A DNA stretch of 64,000 bases from JANOSH01 sp031415695. GTDB taxonomy: Bacteria > Actinomycetota > Acidimicrobiia > Acidimicrobiales > Ilumatobacteraceae. The DNA lies in assembly GCA_031415695.1 (NCBI GenBank), contig JANOSH010000051.1:62001-126000 (forward strand), given 5' to 3'. Positions 50,739-60,052 of this stretch are shown piece by piece. The notes under the pieces were generated by a model, which saw only the letters and a list, made by a program, of their open reading frames with translations, did not search any database and was not told the DNA's origin. Numbering within the stretch: position 1 is the first letter of the stretch; every line of letters begins with the position of its first letter. Position numbers and translations under genes: made by a program.

Positions 50739-53110
50739 TTGACGACGAAGGCCGTGCCCATGCCACCGGAGACGACCTAACGGCGCTTGACCGATGGTGG
50801 CGCGCCGCCAACTACCTGTCCGTCGGGCAGATCTACCTACTCGCCAACCCGATGCTGGCCGAGCCACTCACCGCAGATCACGTCAAGCCCAGGCTGCTCG
50901 GCCACTGGGGCACCACACCTGGCCTCAACTTCGTGTACGCCCACCTGAACCTCGTGATCCGCGCCCGTGATCTGAACATGTTGTATGTGGCCGGACCAGG
51001 CCACGGCGGGCCTGCTGTCGTGGCTAACGCATGGCTGGAAGGCACCTACACCGAGACCTACCCCGACGTCACCCTTGATGCAGCAGGGATGCAACGGTTG
51101 TTCCGTCAATTCTCGTTCCCGGGCGGCATCCCCAGCCACGCGGCGCCCGAAACTCCCGGATCGATCAACGAGGGCGGCGAACTCGGGTACTCACTCGCCC
51201 ACGCCTATGGGGCGGCGTTCGACAATCCCGACCTCATCGTCGCCTGTGTCATCGGCGACGGAGAAGCCGAAACCGGCGCACTGGCGGCCAGTTGGCACTC
51301 CAACAAGTTCCTCGACCCCGTCCACGACGGGGCCGTGCTCCCCATTTTGCATCCGAACGGCTACAAGATCGCCAACCCCACGGTGCTGGCCCGTATCCCT
51401 GACGACGAACTCACCAAACTTCTCGAAGGCTACGGACACCCTGTCTATCGAGTCGAGGGCGACGACCCCGCGACGATGCACCAGCACATGGCGACCACGC
51501 TCGACACCATCTGCGACCACATCGGCGACATCCAGACCGCCGCCCGCAACGGCACCGGTTCTGAGCGGCCGCGTTGGCCGGTGCTTGTCCTGCGCTCACC
51601 CAAAGGCTGGACCGGTCCGGCCGAGGTCGACGGCCTTCCGGTAGAGGGCACCTGGCGATCGCATCAAGTACCGATCGCCGGCGTGCGCACGAACCCCGAC
51701 CACCTCGCCGAACTGGAACGGTGGCTGCGCAGCTACCGCCCAGACGAATTGTTCGACCACGACGGACGACCGGCAACGGACATCGCCGCGCTGGCGCCAG
51801 TCGGGCCACGGCGAATGAGCGCCAACCCCCACGCCAACGGCGGCACCCTCCTGACCGACCTGGCACTGCCCGACTGGCGCGATCACGCAGTCGAGGTGCC
51901 CGCGCCCGGAGGGACGCGCACCGAACCAACACGCGCCCTCGGACGACTGCTGCGTGACGTCATGAGGCTGAGCACTGACGACCGAAACTTCCGCATTTTC
52001 GGCCCCGACGAAACCGAGTCCAACCGGCTCGGCGCCGTCTACGACGTGACGGGCAAAGCCTGGCAGGCCGAAGCGGGACCACTCGACAACCATCTCGCCG
52101 CCGACGGGCGCGTCATGGAGGTCCTCAGTGAACACGTGTGTCAGGGCTGGCTCGAGGGCTACCTGCTAACGGGACGCCACGGCCTGTTCTTGTGCTACGA
52201 GGCGTTCATCCACATCATCGACTCCATGTTCAACCAGCACGCCAAATGGCTCAAGGTCACCGGTGACATCGAATGGCGACGCTCAGTTGCCTCGCTGAAC
52301 TATTTGCTCACATCGCACGTCTGGCACCAAGACCACAACGGCTTCTCCCACCAGGATCCCGGCTTCATCGACCATGTCGTCAACAAAAAGGCCGACGTCA
52401 TCCGCGTCTACCTTCCACCCGATACCAACACGCTGCTGTCCACCGCCGACCACTGCCTGCGCAGCCGCAACTACGTCAACGTCATAGTCGCCGGCAAACA
52501 ACCGACCCTGGACTGGCTCGGCCCCAACGACGCCGCCCAGCATTGCGCCCGCGGCCTCGGCGTGTGGGAATGGGCCAGCACCGACAACGGCAACGAACCC
52601 GATGTTGTCCTCGCCTGCGCGGGAGACACCCCGACCCTCGAGATCCTCGCCGCAACCGACCTCCTTCGCCGCTATCTACCCGACCTGCGGCTGCGAGTCA
52701 TCAACGTCGTCGACCTGATGCGCCTCCAACCCGCCAGCGAACACCCCCACGGTCTCACCGACACCGACTTCGACGCCGCGTTCACCATCGACAAGCCCGT
52801 GATTTTCGCCTACCACGGCTACCCATCGCTCATCCATCAGCTCACCTACCGGCGCACCAACCACTCCAACATCCACGTCCGTGGGTACAAAGAAGAAGGC
52901 ACTACCACGACCCCGTTCGACATGGTCATGCTCAACGACCTCGACCGATACCACCTAGTGATGGACGTCATCGACCGAGTCCCCGGCCTTGCGCAGGGGG
53001 CCGCCAGCATCCGACAAGAGATGGTCGACCGACGTTCCCGAGCCCGAGCCTGGACCCGCGACCACGGTGAGGACCTGCCAGAGGTTGCCGACTGGACATG
53101 GCCCGGCTGA
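50735..53110 (+). CDS. xfp: Phosphoketolase (xylulose-5-P / fructose-6-P)
   Basis: 791 residues, the family's usual length. Thiamine-diphosphate enzyme that splits xylulose-5-phosphate or fructose-6-phosphate into acetyl phosphate plus a C3/C4 sugar phosphate. Signature strings are present: 'GHWGTTPGLNFVYAH', 'GPGHGGPA', 'SFPGGIPSHAAPETPGS', 'GDGEAETG' (the ThDP/Mg site), 'NGYKIANPT', 'WRSHQVP' and 'GPDETESNRL'. Acetyl phosphate would normally go to acetate kinase for ATP; the next gene is a stub of that enzyme. Confidence 0.97.
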   Translation: MIDDEGRAHATGDDLTALDRWWRAANYLSVGQIYLLANPMLAEPLTADHVKPRLLGHWGTTPGLNFVYAHLNLVIRARDLNMLYVAGPGHGGPAVVANAWLEGTYTETYPDVTLDAAGMQRLFRQFSFPGGIPSHAAPETPGSINEGGELGYSLAHAYGAAFDNPDLIVACVIGDGEAETGALAASWHSNKFLDPVHDGAVLPILHPNGYKIANPTVLARIPDDELTKLLEGYGHPVYRVEGDDPATMHQHMATTLDTICDHIGDIQTAARNGTGSERPRWPVLVLRSPKGWTGPAEVDGLPVEGTWRSHQVPIAGVRTNPDHLAELERWLRSYRPDELFDHDGRPATDIAALAPVGPRRMSANPHANGGTLLTDLALPDWRDHAVEVPAPGGTRTEPTRALGRLLRDVMRLSTDDRNFRIFGPDETESNRLGAVYDVTGKAWQAEAGPLDNHLAADGRVMEVLSEHVCQGWLEGYLLTGRHGLFLCYEAFIHIIDSMFNQHAKWLKVTGDIEWRRSVASLNYLLTSHVWHQDHNGFSHQDPGFIDHVVNKKADVIRVYLPPDTNTLLSTADHCLRSRNYVNVIVAGKQPTLDWLGPNDAAQHCARGLGVWEWASTDNGNEPDVVLACAGDTPTLEILAATDLLRRYLPDLRLRVINVVDLMRLQPASEHPHGLTDTDFDAAFTIDKPVIFAYHGYPSLIHQLTYRRTNHSNIHVRGYKEEGTTTTPFDMVMLNDLDRYHLVMDVIDRVPGLAQGAASIRQEMVDRRSRARAWTRDHGEDLPEVADWTWPG

Positions 53111-53358
53111 TGCGGCTCCTCGCCGTCAACGCCGGGTCAAGCACCCTCAAGCTGCGCCTCGTCACCGACGATGAGCAGATCGAGGACACGTTCGACCTCG
53201 ACCCGTGGGACGGGTCGGCCGATGCGAACGAGGTCAGCGAATGGATGCGCGGCCTCGCAGACGTCGATGCCGTCGGTCACCGAATCGTCCACGGTGGTGC
53301 CGTTTCACGAGCGCAGTCCGGATCGACTGACCTCAGCCCGCCCGCACCCTCGTCGTGA
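53110..53358 (+). pseudogene. ackA: Acetate kinase, truncated after about 65 residues
   Basis: ATG 53110 overlaps the phosphoketolase stop by one base. The first residues 'LLAVNAGSSTLKLRLV' carry the NxGSSxxK phosphate motif and 'VGHRIVHGG' the next conserved block. Reading then turns to non-family sequence and stops at 53358, far short of the roughly 400 residues of acetate kinase. No further AckA pieces are visible in the 190 bp that follow, so this is a deletion. A second ackA elsewhere is possible. Confidence 0.8.
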
Positions 53359-53550
53359 CCTCACGGGATGACCTCGAGATCGCTCGGCAAGTTCGCGAGA
53401 CCCTCCAGTAAAGGCCTCTGCTCTCAACCTCACGTCCAGAAGCTTGCGAGCGCGTCAGTACTGTCCCGCAATCGGAATCGGTGGAGGCTACCGATGCGTC
53501 GACGAGTTCCAAGTGTCCTAATGAAACACTGAGACGAGGAGGCCAATGCC

Positions 53551-53805
53551 ATGTATCGGAGTTGGAACGACAGTTGGTCGGGATGGAACTGGGCGCTGAT
53601 GATGATCGGAATGGTCGCATTCTGGGGGCTTGTGGCTTGGGCGATCGTGGGTCTGTTCCGTTCGCCGAATCGGCCACGAAGCAGCCGGAGCGACTCGGCA
53701 GAGGAGATTCTCGCCGGACGGCTTGCGGCCGGAGAGATTGAAGGCGATGAGTATCAACATCGCCTGGACGTGCTGCGCTCGGGCAAGGTTCCCACCGGTA
53801 AGTAG
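53551..53805 (+). CDS. SHOCT-domain membrane protein
   Basis: 84 residues behind a GAGGAGG ribosome site. One or two hydrophobic segments ('WALMMIGMVAFWGLVAWAIV') then a C-terminal SHOCT motif ('AEEILAGRLAAGEIEGDEYQHRL'), a short oligomerisation domain common at the end of small membrane proteins. Function unknown. Confidence 0.8.
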   Translation: MYRSWNDSWSGWNWALMMIGMVAFWGLVAWAIVGLFRSPNRPRSSRSDSAEEILAGRLAAGEIEGDEYQHRLDVLRSGKVPTGK

Positions 53806-54085
53806 TCGCGAACGGCGACCCCTCACGAAGAACGGGAGCCGCTCAACCCGGAGAGTGGGCGAGGTTGCGAGGTGTAGGCACGACAACTCGGAGCGCGCTG
53901 GGTCTGCTGGCCGACGACGGCGTTGATGCACGATGCGCCGGGTCGACATCCAGTCATCTGCATATCGCTCTGAGACGTGTCCTGCCCGAGGGGTTTCCCG
54001 AAAGGAAATCAGCGTTTACCCCCGATGTCCTGCTCAACACACACGGTCATCATGAATCCATCAGGTCCAACCAAGGAGTCCAGCC

Positions 54086-54301
54086 ATGAAGCAAAAATTC
54101 ACCAAAGGCGCGATTGTCATTGCACTAACGATCGGGGGTCTTTCCGTCGCCGGGCCCGTCGCCGCCCATCCCGCTCAGGATAAACCCAACTTTGGAAGCC
54201 ACGTGTCGCACTGCGCACGCGTCATGGGCGGCTTCAGCGGCGGCCACAATCCGAGCATGATGCACGGGACGTCTTGGGCTGAGCACAGCTGCCAGATGTA
54301 G
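54086..54301 (+). CDS. Small exported protein with His/Met/Cys
   Basis: 71 residues from ATG 54086 behind AAGGAG. A cleavable signal peptide ('GLSVAGPVAAH') leaves a 45-residue product with 'SHVSHCARVMGG', 'MMHGTSWAEHSCQM': two Cys, five or six His and several Met. No family recognised. The composition fits a secreted copper-binding peptide. Confidence 0.55.
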   Translation: MKQKFTKGAIVIALTIGGLSVAGPVAAHPAQDKPNFGSHVSHCARVMGGFSGGHNPSMMHGTSWAEHSCQM

Positions 54302-54616
54302 CGGCGTGTATGGCGAGCTTGGCGAGATCGAAGCCCATGCCGCCGCCGCAGGACAGTCCTCGCACTGGTGGCGATCCTCGCCTGAACCGTCAGCGGCCCT
54401 TCGCGGTCTTTCGACGTTAGCGCATCCTCTGGTCGGCCATGTCGGTGGGCTCGCTATATTTGGCGGGATCAGCTTGGGAAGTAGCTACCCTGCACCGGCC
54501 ACAACGGTGCCCGAGCTGACGACCACTGGGGTTGCATAGATGACTATCGCCTCGCTTGTGCAGGGTGGGTGGGGCCACTGAAGATGTGGTGAGCCCCATC
54601 TCGTGAGTAATGGCGG
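54302..54616. other. 315-bp gap with no supported gene
   Basis: Between a rightward small gene and a leftward exporter operon. I see no start with a ribosome site and no clear terminator hairpin with a U-tract. Confidence 0.4.
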
Positions 54617-55417
54617 TTAGTCGAACGAGCGCAACCCTCGTACAGCGAACGTTCCGAGTACGAGCGCACCAGCGACAGCCACGATTAAACCGGGCATGAC
54701 TGCGTTGGCAGTAACGTCGCCGAGGAAACCGGAGCGAGCCATATTCAGCAAGCTGGTGAACGGGTTCCACCGAGCCACATGCTTCAGCCACCCCTCCATG
54801 AAGCTGATCGGCACCTGCACCGACGACATGAACGTCACCAGGAACACGGCCATGAACATGATGGGCAACGCCTTGAAGCTTTTAAGGCGCAAGCCCATGC
54901 CGATGCCCCAGCCAGCACCGGCCAGGCATGCCCCCTCAGCGCTGATTACCAGAACGACGAGGCCTAGGACACCGCCAGGTAACGCAGCACCCTGAGCGAA
55001 ACCCAGTACACAGACCATTGTTGTTGGCACCAGCGTGCGCACCATGGCGGCCAGATACAGGCCAGCAATCAATGCCGCCCGGTTAATGGGAGCCATCAGC
55101 AAGCGGTCGTAAAAACGGGTTTCGATGTCACGGATAAGGCCGAGACCCGTTGTCATTCCCACGATCATCGACGACTGAAGCACCGTGAACGGCAATATCC
55201 ACGTGACCAGCTTCTCGGTGGGGAAGCCAGGGGCTTTGGCCACACCGGAATAGGCACCGGTAAGCGCAACGATAAACATGAACGGAAAGAGCAGCGACGG
55301 CATGAATGCCGAGGGCGTACGCAGAATACTGATGAGATTTCGTTTGGCCACCGCACGGGTAACCGCCCAGAAGCGTGCATGGCGAATTGGCGAACTCGCC
55401 TCGACAACGGCGGTCAT
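54617..55417 (-). CDS. ABC-2-type permease (DrrB-like), second copy
   Basis: 266 residues from ATG 55417, with ATGA overlap on the upstream permease; the extension to 55714 is a shadow. Six membrane helices with 'RDIETRFYDRLLMAPINRAALIAG', shown here only in outline, the ABC-2 family motif. Together with its neighbour and ATPase it forms a three-gene exporter resembling daunorubicin-type DrrAB systems. Confidence 0.85.
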   Translation of the reverse strand: MTAVVEASSPIRHARFWAVTRAVAKRNLISILRTPSAFMPSLLFPFMFIVALTGAYSGVAKAPGFPTEKLVTWILPFTVLQSSMIVGMTTGLGLIRDIETRFYDRLLMAPINRAALIAGLYLAAMVRTLVPTTMVCVLGFAQGAALPGGVLGLVVLVISAEGACLAGAGWGIGMGLRLKSFKALPIMFMAVFLVTFMSSVQVPISFMEGWLKHVARWNPFTSLLNMARSGFLGDVTANAVMPGLIVAVAGALVLGTFAVRGLRSFD

Positions 55418-56211
55418 GAGATGTCTCGCAAGCGACGGCTCATGGCCAAGGTGGCAAGCGTGACACCGAGCACAGCGACGAGGATGGGTATGACCGTGGC
55501 CTTCAGAGCCGATGTCGTGTCGAAACCGTCGAGGATGAGGTCTCGCATGGCGCTGATTGTCCAGTCGATTGGGTTGGCGCCGACGATGCCACGGAACCAG
55601 CCGACCATATTGTCCTTCGGGAAGTAGGCCGACGAGAAGAAGATGAACATTGTGAAGAGCGGGGTCATTGCCTGCACGGTCTCCGACGAACCAGAACGAA
55701 CCGCAACCGCACACGATATGGAGCCGATGCCCACCGCTAGCAGCCCAGCGGCTAGAGCAATGACAGCTATGGCCGGCGCACCGCCAGCAACCCGGGCCCC
55801 GAACAACGCCAGAACAATCATGATGACCGCTGCCTGGAAGACCCCGAGAACCAACGATGCCGAGAGGCGACCAAGCAGAATGGCCGGTCGGGCAATCGGC
55901 GAGGCGACAAGCCGATCAAAAAACCCATCTTGAATGTCGATCGCGAGATCGCCGCCGCTGTTCGATGCAGCGAACAAAATCCCCTGCACAATTACCGTCG
56001 CCAGAGCAAAGTTTAGATAACTGTCTACGCCCTGCTGTCGGATGACCTTGCCGAGAGCACTGGTGTTCACAGCAAGTAAGAGCAGCGGAAACAAGAACGA
56101 GGGAACCCATTGCTGGGGTTGACGAAGCGTGTTTCGAATGGCTCGTGCCGACAACGCCAACGTCTGAGCGACCAGAGAAATCTCGCGAACGGTCACCACC
56201 ACCGTGCTCAT
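55414..56211 (-). CDS. ABC-2-type permease (DrrB-like)
   Basis: 265 residues from ATG 56211, which overlaps the ATPase stop by 4 bp. Six helices with 'DIQDGFFDRLVASPIARPAIL', the typical ABC-2 loop, and 'FPKDNMVGWF' near the C-terminus. A heterodimer with the following permease is likely. Substrate unknown; hydrophobic drugs or lipids are usual for the class. Confidence 0.88.
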   Translation of the reverse strand: MSTVVVTVREISLVAQTLALSARAIRNTLRQPQQWVPSFLFPLLLLAVNTSALGKVIRQQGVDSYLNFALATVIVQGILFAASNSGGDLAIDIQDGFFDRLVASPIARPAILLGRLSASLVLGVFQAAVIMIVLALFGARVAGGAPAIAVIALAAGLLAVGIGSISCAVAVRSGSSETVQAMTPLFTMFIFFSSAYFPKDNMVGWFRGIVGANPIDWTISAMRDLILDGFDTTSALKATVIPILVAVLGVTLATLAMSRRLRDIS

Positions 56212-57197
56212 CGTCGCCGACCTTTTCGACCCGCTGGCGGTCCGCTCGTTGCAGCCCCGGCACCCTCGAGACGCTGGCCCGTTGCGGCGGCGAAGACATC
56301 GTCGAGACTCGGGGGAGTGAGTTCCAAGTGTTCCAAGGTAAGCCCGGCGACGTCGAGAGCGCGGATGACGTCGGCCATTCCTGCCGCTCCGGCGGCTAGA
56401 CCGATGCCAAGACCCTTGGCTACCTGGCGTTCCTCGCCAAAGTTCGCCAGCACCACTTTGGCCGCATCGACTGACCCCGGCGCAACATCGATACCCAACG
56501 TTGGCGTGCCCACGGCAGCCTTCAGGTCGGCGGGACGGCCCGACGTTACGATCTTGCCCCGGTCGATAATGGCGATACGGTCGGCTAGCTGGTCGGCCTC
56601 TTCGAGGTATTGCGTGGTCAGAAGCACGGTGGTGCCGAGATCGGTGTTCAGCCGCCGAACTTCCTCCCACAGCGCCACACGGCTGGTGGGGTCGAGGCCG
56701 GTAGTCGGCTCGTCGAGAAACAGGACCTCGGGCTCGTGAATGAGAGCCAACGCCAGATCGAGTCGACGCCGCATGCCACCCGAGTATGTGCCCACACGCC
56801 GCTCGGCCGCCGCGCTCAGACCGACACGCTCAAGCAACTCGTCGGCTTTGCGGTGAGCATCGGCCCGGGCAATCCCGTGCAGAACGGCTTGCAGATCGAG
56901 CAGTTCTCGCCCGGTCATGATCGGGTCGATGGCGGCGTCTTGTAAAGCCACACCGATCACTCGGCGTACCTGTGCCGCCTCGGTTGCCACATCGAATCCT
57001 GCAACGCGGGCGCTACCTGATGTGGGTCGCAAGAGGGTGCACAACATGCGTACAACGGTGGATTTACCCGCGCCGTTTGGCCCAAGAAACCCAAAGATTT
57101 CACCGGCATTCACCTGAAGATCGACACCGTTGACCGCTACGACCTCGCCAAAGGTGCGCACCAACCCTTCGGCTTGGATGGGGAATGTTTGTGTCAC
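56208..57197 (-). CDS. ABC transporter ATPase, DrrA type
   Basis: 329 residues. Walker A 'GPNGAGKST', signature 'YSGGMRRRLDLALAL', Walker B 'VLFLDEPTTGLD' and switch His replaced by 'LLTTQYLEEAD', the typical daunorubicin-resistance (DrrA) form. The C-terminal extension of about 80 residues is also normal for DrrA. First gene of the three-gene leftward operon. Confidence 0.92.
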   Translation of the reverse strand: MTQTFPIQAEGLVRTFGEVVAVNGVDLQVNAGEIFGFLGPNGAGKSTVVRMLCTLLRPTSGSARVAGFDVATEAAQVRRVIGVALQDAAIDPIMTGRELLDLQAVLHGIARADAHRKADELLERVGLSAAAERRVGTYSGGMRRRLDLALALIHEPEVLFLDEPTTGLDPTSRVALWEEVRRLNTDLGTTVLLTTQYLEEADQLADRIAIIDRGKIVTSGRPADLKAAVGTPTLGIDVAPGSVDAAKVVLANFGEERQVAKGLGIGLAAGAAGMADVIRALDVAGLTLEHLELTPPSLDDVFAAATGQRLEGAGAATSGPPAGRKGRRR

Positions 57198-57221
57198 CCC
57201 GACAACGTAACCGAGCGTGCG

Positions 57222-59501
57222 CTAGACGGCGTTGATTGCGCGCCACACCCGCTCGGGCGTAGCTGGCATATCGACGTGCACGACACCGAGGTGGCTCAGA
57301 GCGTCGCTGACAGCCGATTGGATAGCCGGGGTGGAACCAATGGACCCCGACTCGCCGATGCCCTTTGCGCCAAGCGGATTCATCGGGCTTGGGGTTTCCA
57401 TATGGATAACTTCGAAGCTTGGCAGCTCTGACGCGGCAGGGAAGGCGTAGTCGGCGAAGTTCGAGGTGTTTGGGTTGCCCTGAGCATCGAACTTGACCTC
57501 CTCGAACAATGCCTGAGCAGCGCCTTGGCCGATGCCGCCGTGGATCTGACCATCGAGCAAGAGCGGGTTCAGCACCTTGCCAGCATCGTCACATGCAACC
57601 ATTCGAACAAGCTTGACCTTGCCGGTCTGGGTGTCGACATCGACAACCGCGACATGAGCACCGAACGGGAACGTAGCGTTATCGGCAACAAAAGTATGCT
57701 CGACTGCAAGCGGGTCGCCTGCGGCTTGGCCTGCCATGGACAACTCGGCCCACGACTTGGCAATCGACGGAGTTCCAGCAACATGGAATGCTCCAGCGTC
57801 ACGATCAAGGACCACATCGGCCTCGTCAGCTTCGAGCAATTGCGCAGCGAGCTTGCGGGCCTTCTCGACGATCATTTCCGCGCCTTGGAAAACTGCCACT
57901 CCACCTTGTTGTAACGAACGCGAACCCATGGTTCCGCCACCAACCGGCACCAAATCGGTGTCGCCATGCAGCACCTTGATCTTGTCGACGGGGATACCGG
58001 TGTGCTCGCTGGCCAACATGGCCCAACTCGTGGCATGACCCTGGCCGTGCGGGGATGTGCCGGTGTATACCGTGGCCGAACCGTCCTCGTTGATAACCAG
58101 ATGTGCGGACTCCTGCTTGGGGTCGACACCACCGGTGACTTCGACATAGACGCTGACGCCGATGCCCATTTGCACGACATCGCCGTTAGCTCGACGACGA
58201 GCCTGTTCGGCCCGCAACCCGGCGTAATCGGCGGCGGCCAGGGCCTTATCAAGAGCAAGCTCGTAGGCACCACAGTCGTACGCCGCGCCCATTGGGGTGT
58301 TGTGTGTGGAGTTGAACGCCGGAAGCAGGTTCTTGCGACGAACGTCGACCGGGTCCATGTTGATGTCGGCGGCGAACCGGTCCATCGCTCGTTCGATGGC
58401 GGCCGCAGCTTCTGGTCGGCCCGCGCCGCGGTAGGCAACGATGGTCGGGGTATTGGTAACGACGCTACGAGCGCTGCACTCGGCGTTCTTGATGTCGTAC
58501 ACGCCGGTGGTCATGAGCCGGGTCATAAACGCTGGCAAAATGGTGCCAATGTTCGGGTAAGCGCCAACGTCGGCAGCGATGGTGAGCCGGTATGCCAAGA
58601 CCTTGCCGTCGCGCGTGCCGCCAATAGCGATGTCTTGTACCTGGCCACGACCGTGACCCAGATTGTTCATGCTCTCAGACCGATTCTCGTGCCAGCGCAC
58701 CGGTCGGCCAACCACCTTGGCCAGGGCGGGCAACAACATGTCTTCCGGATACGGAGCAATCTTGGCACCGAAACCACCGCCAACATCGGGGGTGATGACA
58801 CGCGGGTTGCTGTCGGCATAGGCACCGGCGTAAATGTCGCGGACGCCTTGGGCATGCTGGGTGCTGGTCCACACGTACAACCGGCCCTCGACCCAGGCGA
58901 CGGCCGTGCTGCGAACCTCGAGTGGGCACGGTGCGACACGCTGGTTGATCGTGCGGAACTCGGTAACTACCTCGCAACCATCGAACAGACCGTCGACGTC
59001 TTTTGGCATACCCATCGCCACGGTGTCGAAGCAAATGTTTGTACCAACATCCTCGAAAAGGATGATGTCACCTTCGAGGGCGTCGATCACATTGATGACA
59101 GCCGGGAGTTGGTCGATATCGATGATAACCGCCTCGGCGGCGTCTTCACCTTGGCTTGGCGTCTCCGACAAGATAACAGCGACCGGTTCGCCCACGTGGC
59201 GCACCTTGGTAGTGGCCAACAGCGTGCGCAGGAACTGGGGCGTGAACGGACTGCATGGCCCCATTTCCAGGCCAAGGTCGGCTCCGGTAAGCACCGCAAC
59301 GACACCGGGCATCGCCTTTGCCTCGTCGGTATCAATCGACACAATGGTGCCGTGGGCGACCATCGACCGAACATAGGTGGCATAGACGGCACCGCTGAGA
59401 AGCGGCTCGTCGAGATCCGACAGGTACACGCCGCCGGTAGTAAGGAACTTGGGGTCTTCTGTGCGCAGTACGCGAGTGCCGAGGATGCTGGTGCCGGTCA
59501 T
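57222..59501 (-). CDS. Molybdenum hydroxylase large subunit (xanthine dehydrogenase / CoxL form-II-like)
   Basis: 759 residues from ATG 59501. It has the N-terminal 'VLRTEDPKFLTTGGVYLSD' opening, 'DVGGGFGAKI', and the active-site loop 'AYRGAGRPEA', which is the form-II CO-dehydrogenase-like signature; true form-I CoxL has a Cys in AYxCSFR. Cofactor motifs ('GQGHATSW', 'GVSVYVEVTGG') and a C-terminal 'GAKGIGESG' with the catalytic Glu are present. These enzymes need an FeS and a FAD subunit, but no coxS or coxM gene is adjacent, which is unusual. Substrate unknown. Confidence 0.88.
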   Translation of the reverse strand: MTGTSILGTRVLRTEDPKFLTTGGVYLSDLDEPLLSGAVYATYVRSMVAHGTIVSIDTDEAKAMPGVVAVLTGADLGLEMGPCSPFTPQFLRTLLATTKVRHVGEPVAVILSETPSQGEDAAEAVIIDIDQLPAVINVIDALEGDIILFEDVGTNICFDTVAMGMPKDVDGLFDGCEVVTEFRTINQRVAPCPLEVRSTAVAWVEGRLYVWTSTQHAQGVRDIYAGAYADSNPRVITPDVGGGFGAKIAPYPEDMLLPALAKVVGRPVRWHENRSESMNNLGHGRGQVQDIAIGGTRDGKVLAYRLTIAADVGAYPNIGTILPAFMTRLMTTGVYDIKNAECSARSVVTNTPTIVAYRGAGRPEAAAAIERAMDRFAADINMDPVDVRRKNLLPAFNSTHNTPMGAAYDCGAYELALDKALAAADYAGLRAEQARRRANGDVVQMGIGVSVYVEVTGGVDPKQESAHLVINEDGSATVYTGTSPHGQGHATSWAMLASEHTGIPVDKIKVLHGDTDLVPVGGGTMGSRSLQQGGVAVFQGAEMIVEKARKLAAQLLEADEADVVLDRDAGAFHVAGTPSIAKSWAELSMAGQAAGDPLAVEHTFVADNATFPFGAHVAVVDVDTQTGKVKLVRMVACDDAGKVLNPLLLDGQIHGGIGQGAAQALFEEVKFDAQGNPNTSNFADYAFPAASELPSFEVIHMETPSPMNPLGAKGIGESGSIGSTPAIQSAVSDALSHLGVVHVDMPATPERVWRAINAV

Positions 59502-59509
59502 GAGAACGG

Positions 59510-59515
59510 ACCTTA
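59510..59515 (-). promoter_or_regulatory. Possible -10 box before the molybdenum hydroxylase gene
   Basis: TAAGGT (minus strand) ends 8 bases before ATG 59501, consistent with a leaderless or near-leaderless transcript; no ribosome site lies between. It overlaps the stop codon of the upstream septum gene. Confidence 0.3.
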
Positions 59516-60052
59516 TCCGTTCGAAGCAAACCCTGTCGTGCTTGTCACTGGAGTTGCGCCGGTTTTTGTAGCGACGGTGGTGGCCGGAATGGAATCCGGG
59601 TACGTGAGTCGTACCGTTACCAAGTCCTGAATGACCGTGTACGGCCACGCCGCAGGTAGGGGATTCGGTGCCGGAGCCGGAAGCACAGCAACGACCTGGT
59701 CGCCGTTCTTGACAAGATTGTACCGCTCACGGGCCAACCGCTCGACCTCCTCTGGGGTTTGCAAAGCCTCGATCTGGGCTTCCATTCGGGCGTTGGCAGC
59801 ATTGACTGCATCGAGCTTGACCAGATCGTCGGCATACTGACGACGCTGGCTGAGCCAGGTGCGGGTAGGAACAATGAGCAGGGTTGTCGTGCCGACACCT
59901 AGTCCGACCAGCACCGCGACAACGACAATCCAACGGGGCACATGACGACTGGGGCGTAGCGGTAACGTAATGCCGTCGATTTCGAGCACGTCGTCCGCAG
60001 CCGCGACGCGCAACGGTCGATCCTTGCGTCGCTCGCCACCACTACGGCTCAC
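59513..60052 (-). CDS. FtsB/DivIC-like septum formation initiator
   Basis: 179 residues. A cytoplasmic basic N-terminus, one membrane helix ('WIVVVAVLVGLGVGTTTLL'), a coiled coil ('LVKLDAVNAANARMEAQIE') and 'PEEVERLARERYNLVKNGD', the DivIC/FtsB ending, then a Pro/Thr tail. Such proteins join FtsL and FtsQ in the divisome. The ATG overlaps the enolase stop (ATGA), the usual eno-ftsB arrangement in actinobacteria. Confidence 0.9.
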   Translation of the reverse strand: MSRSGGERRKDRPLRVAAADDVLEIDGITLPLRPSRHVPRWIVVVAVLVGLGVGTTTLLIVPTRTWLSQRRQYADDLVKLDAVNAANARMEAQIEALQTPEEVERLARERYNLVKNGDQVVAVLPAPAPNPLPAAWPYTVIQDLVTVRLTYPDSIPATTVATKTGATPVTSTTGFASNG

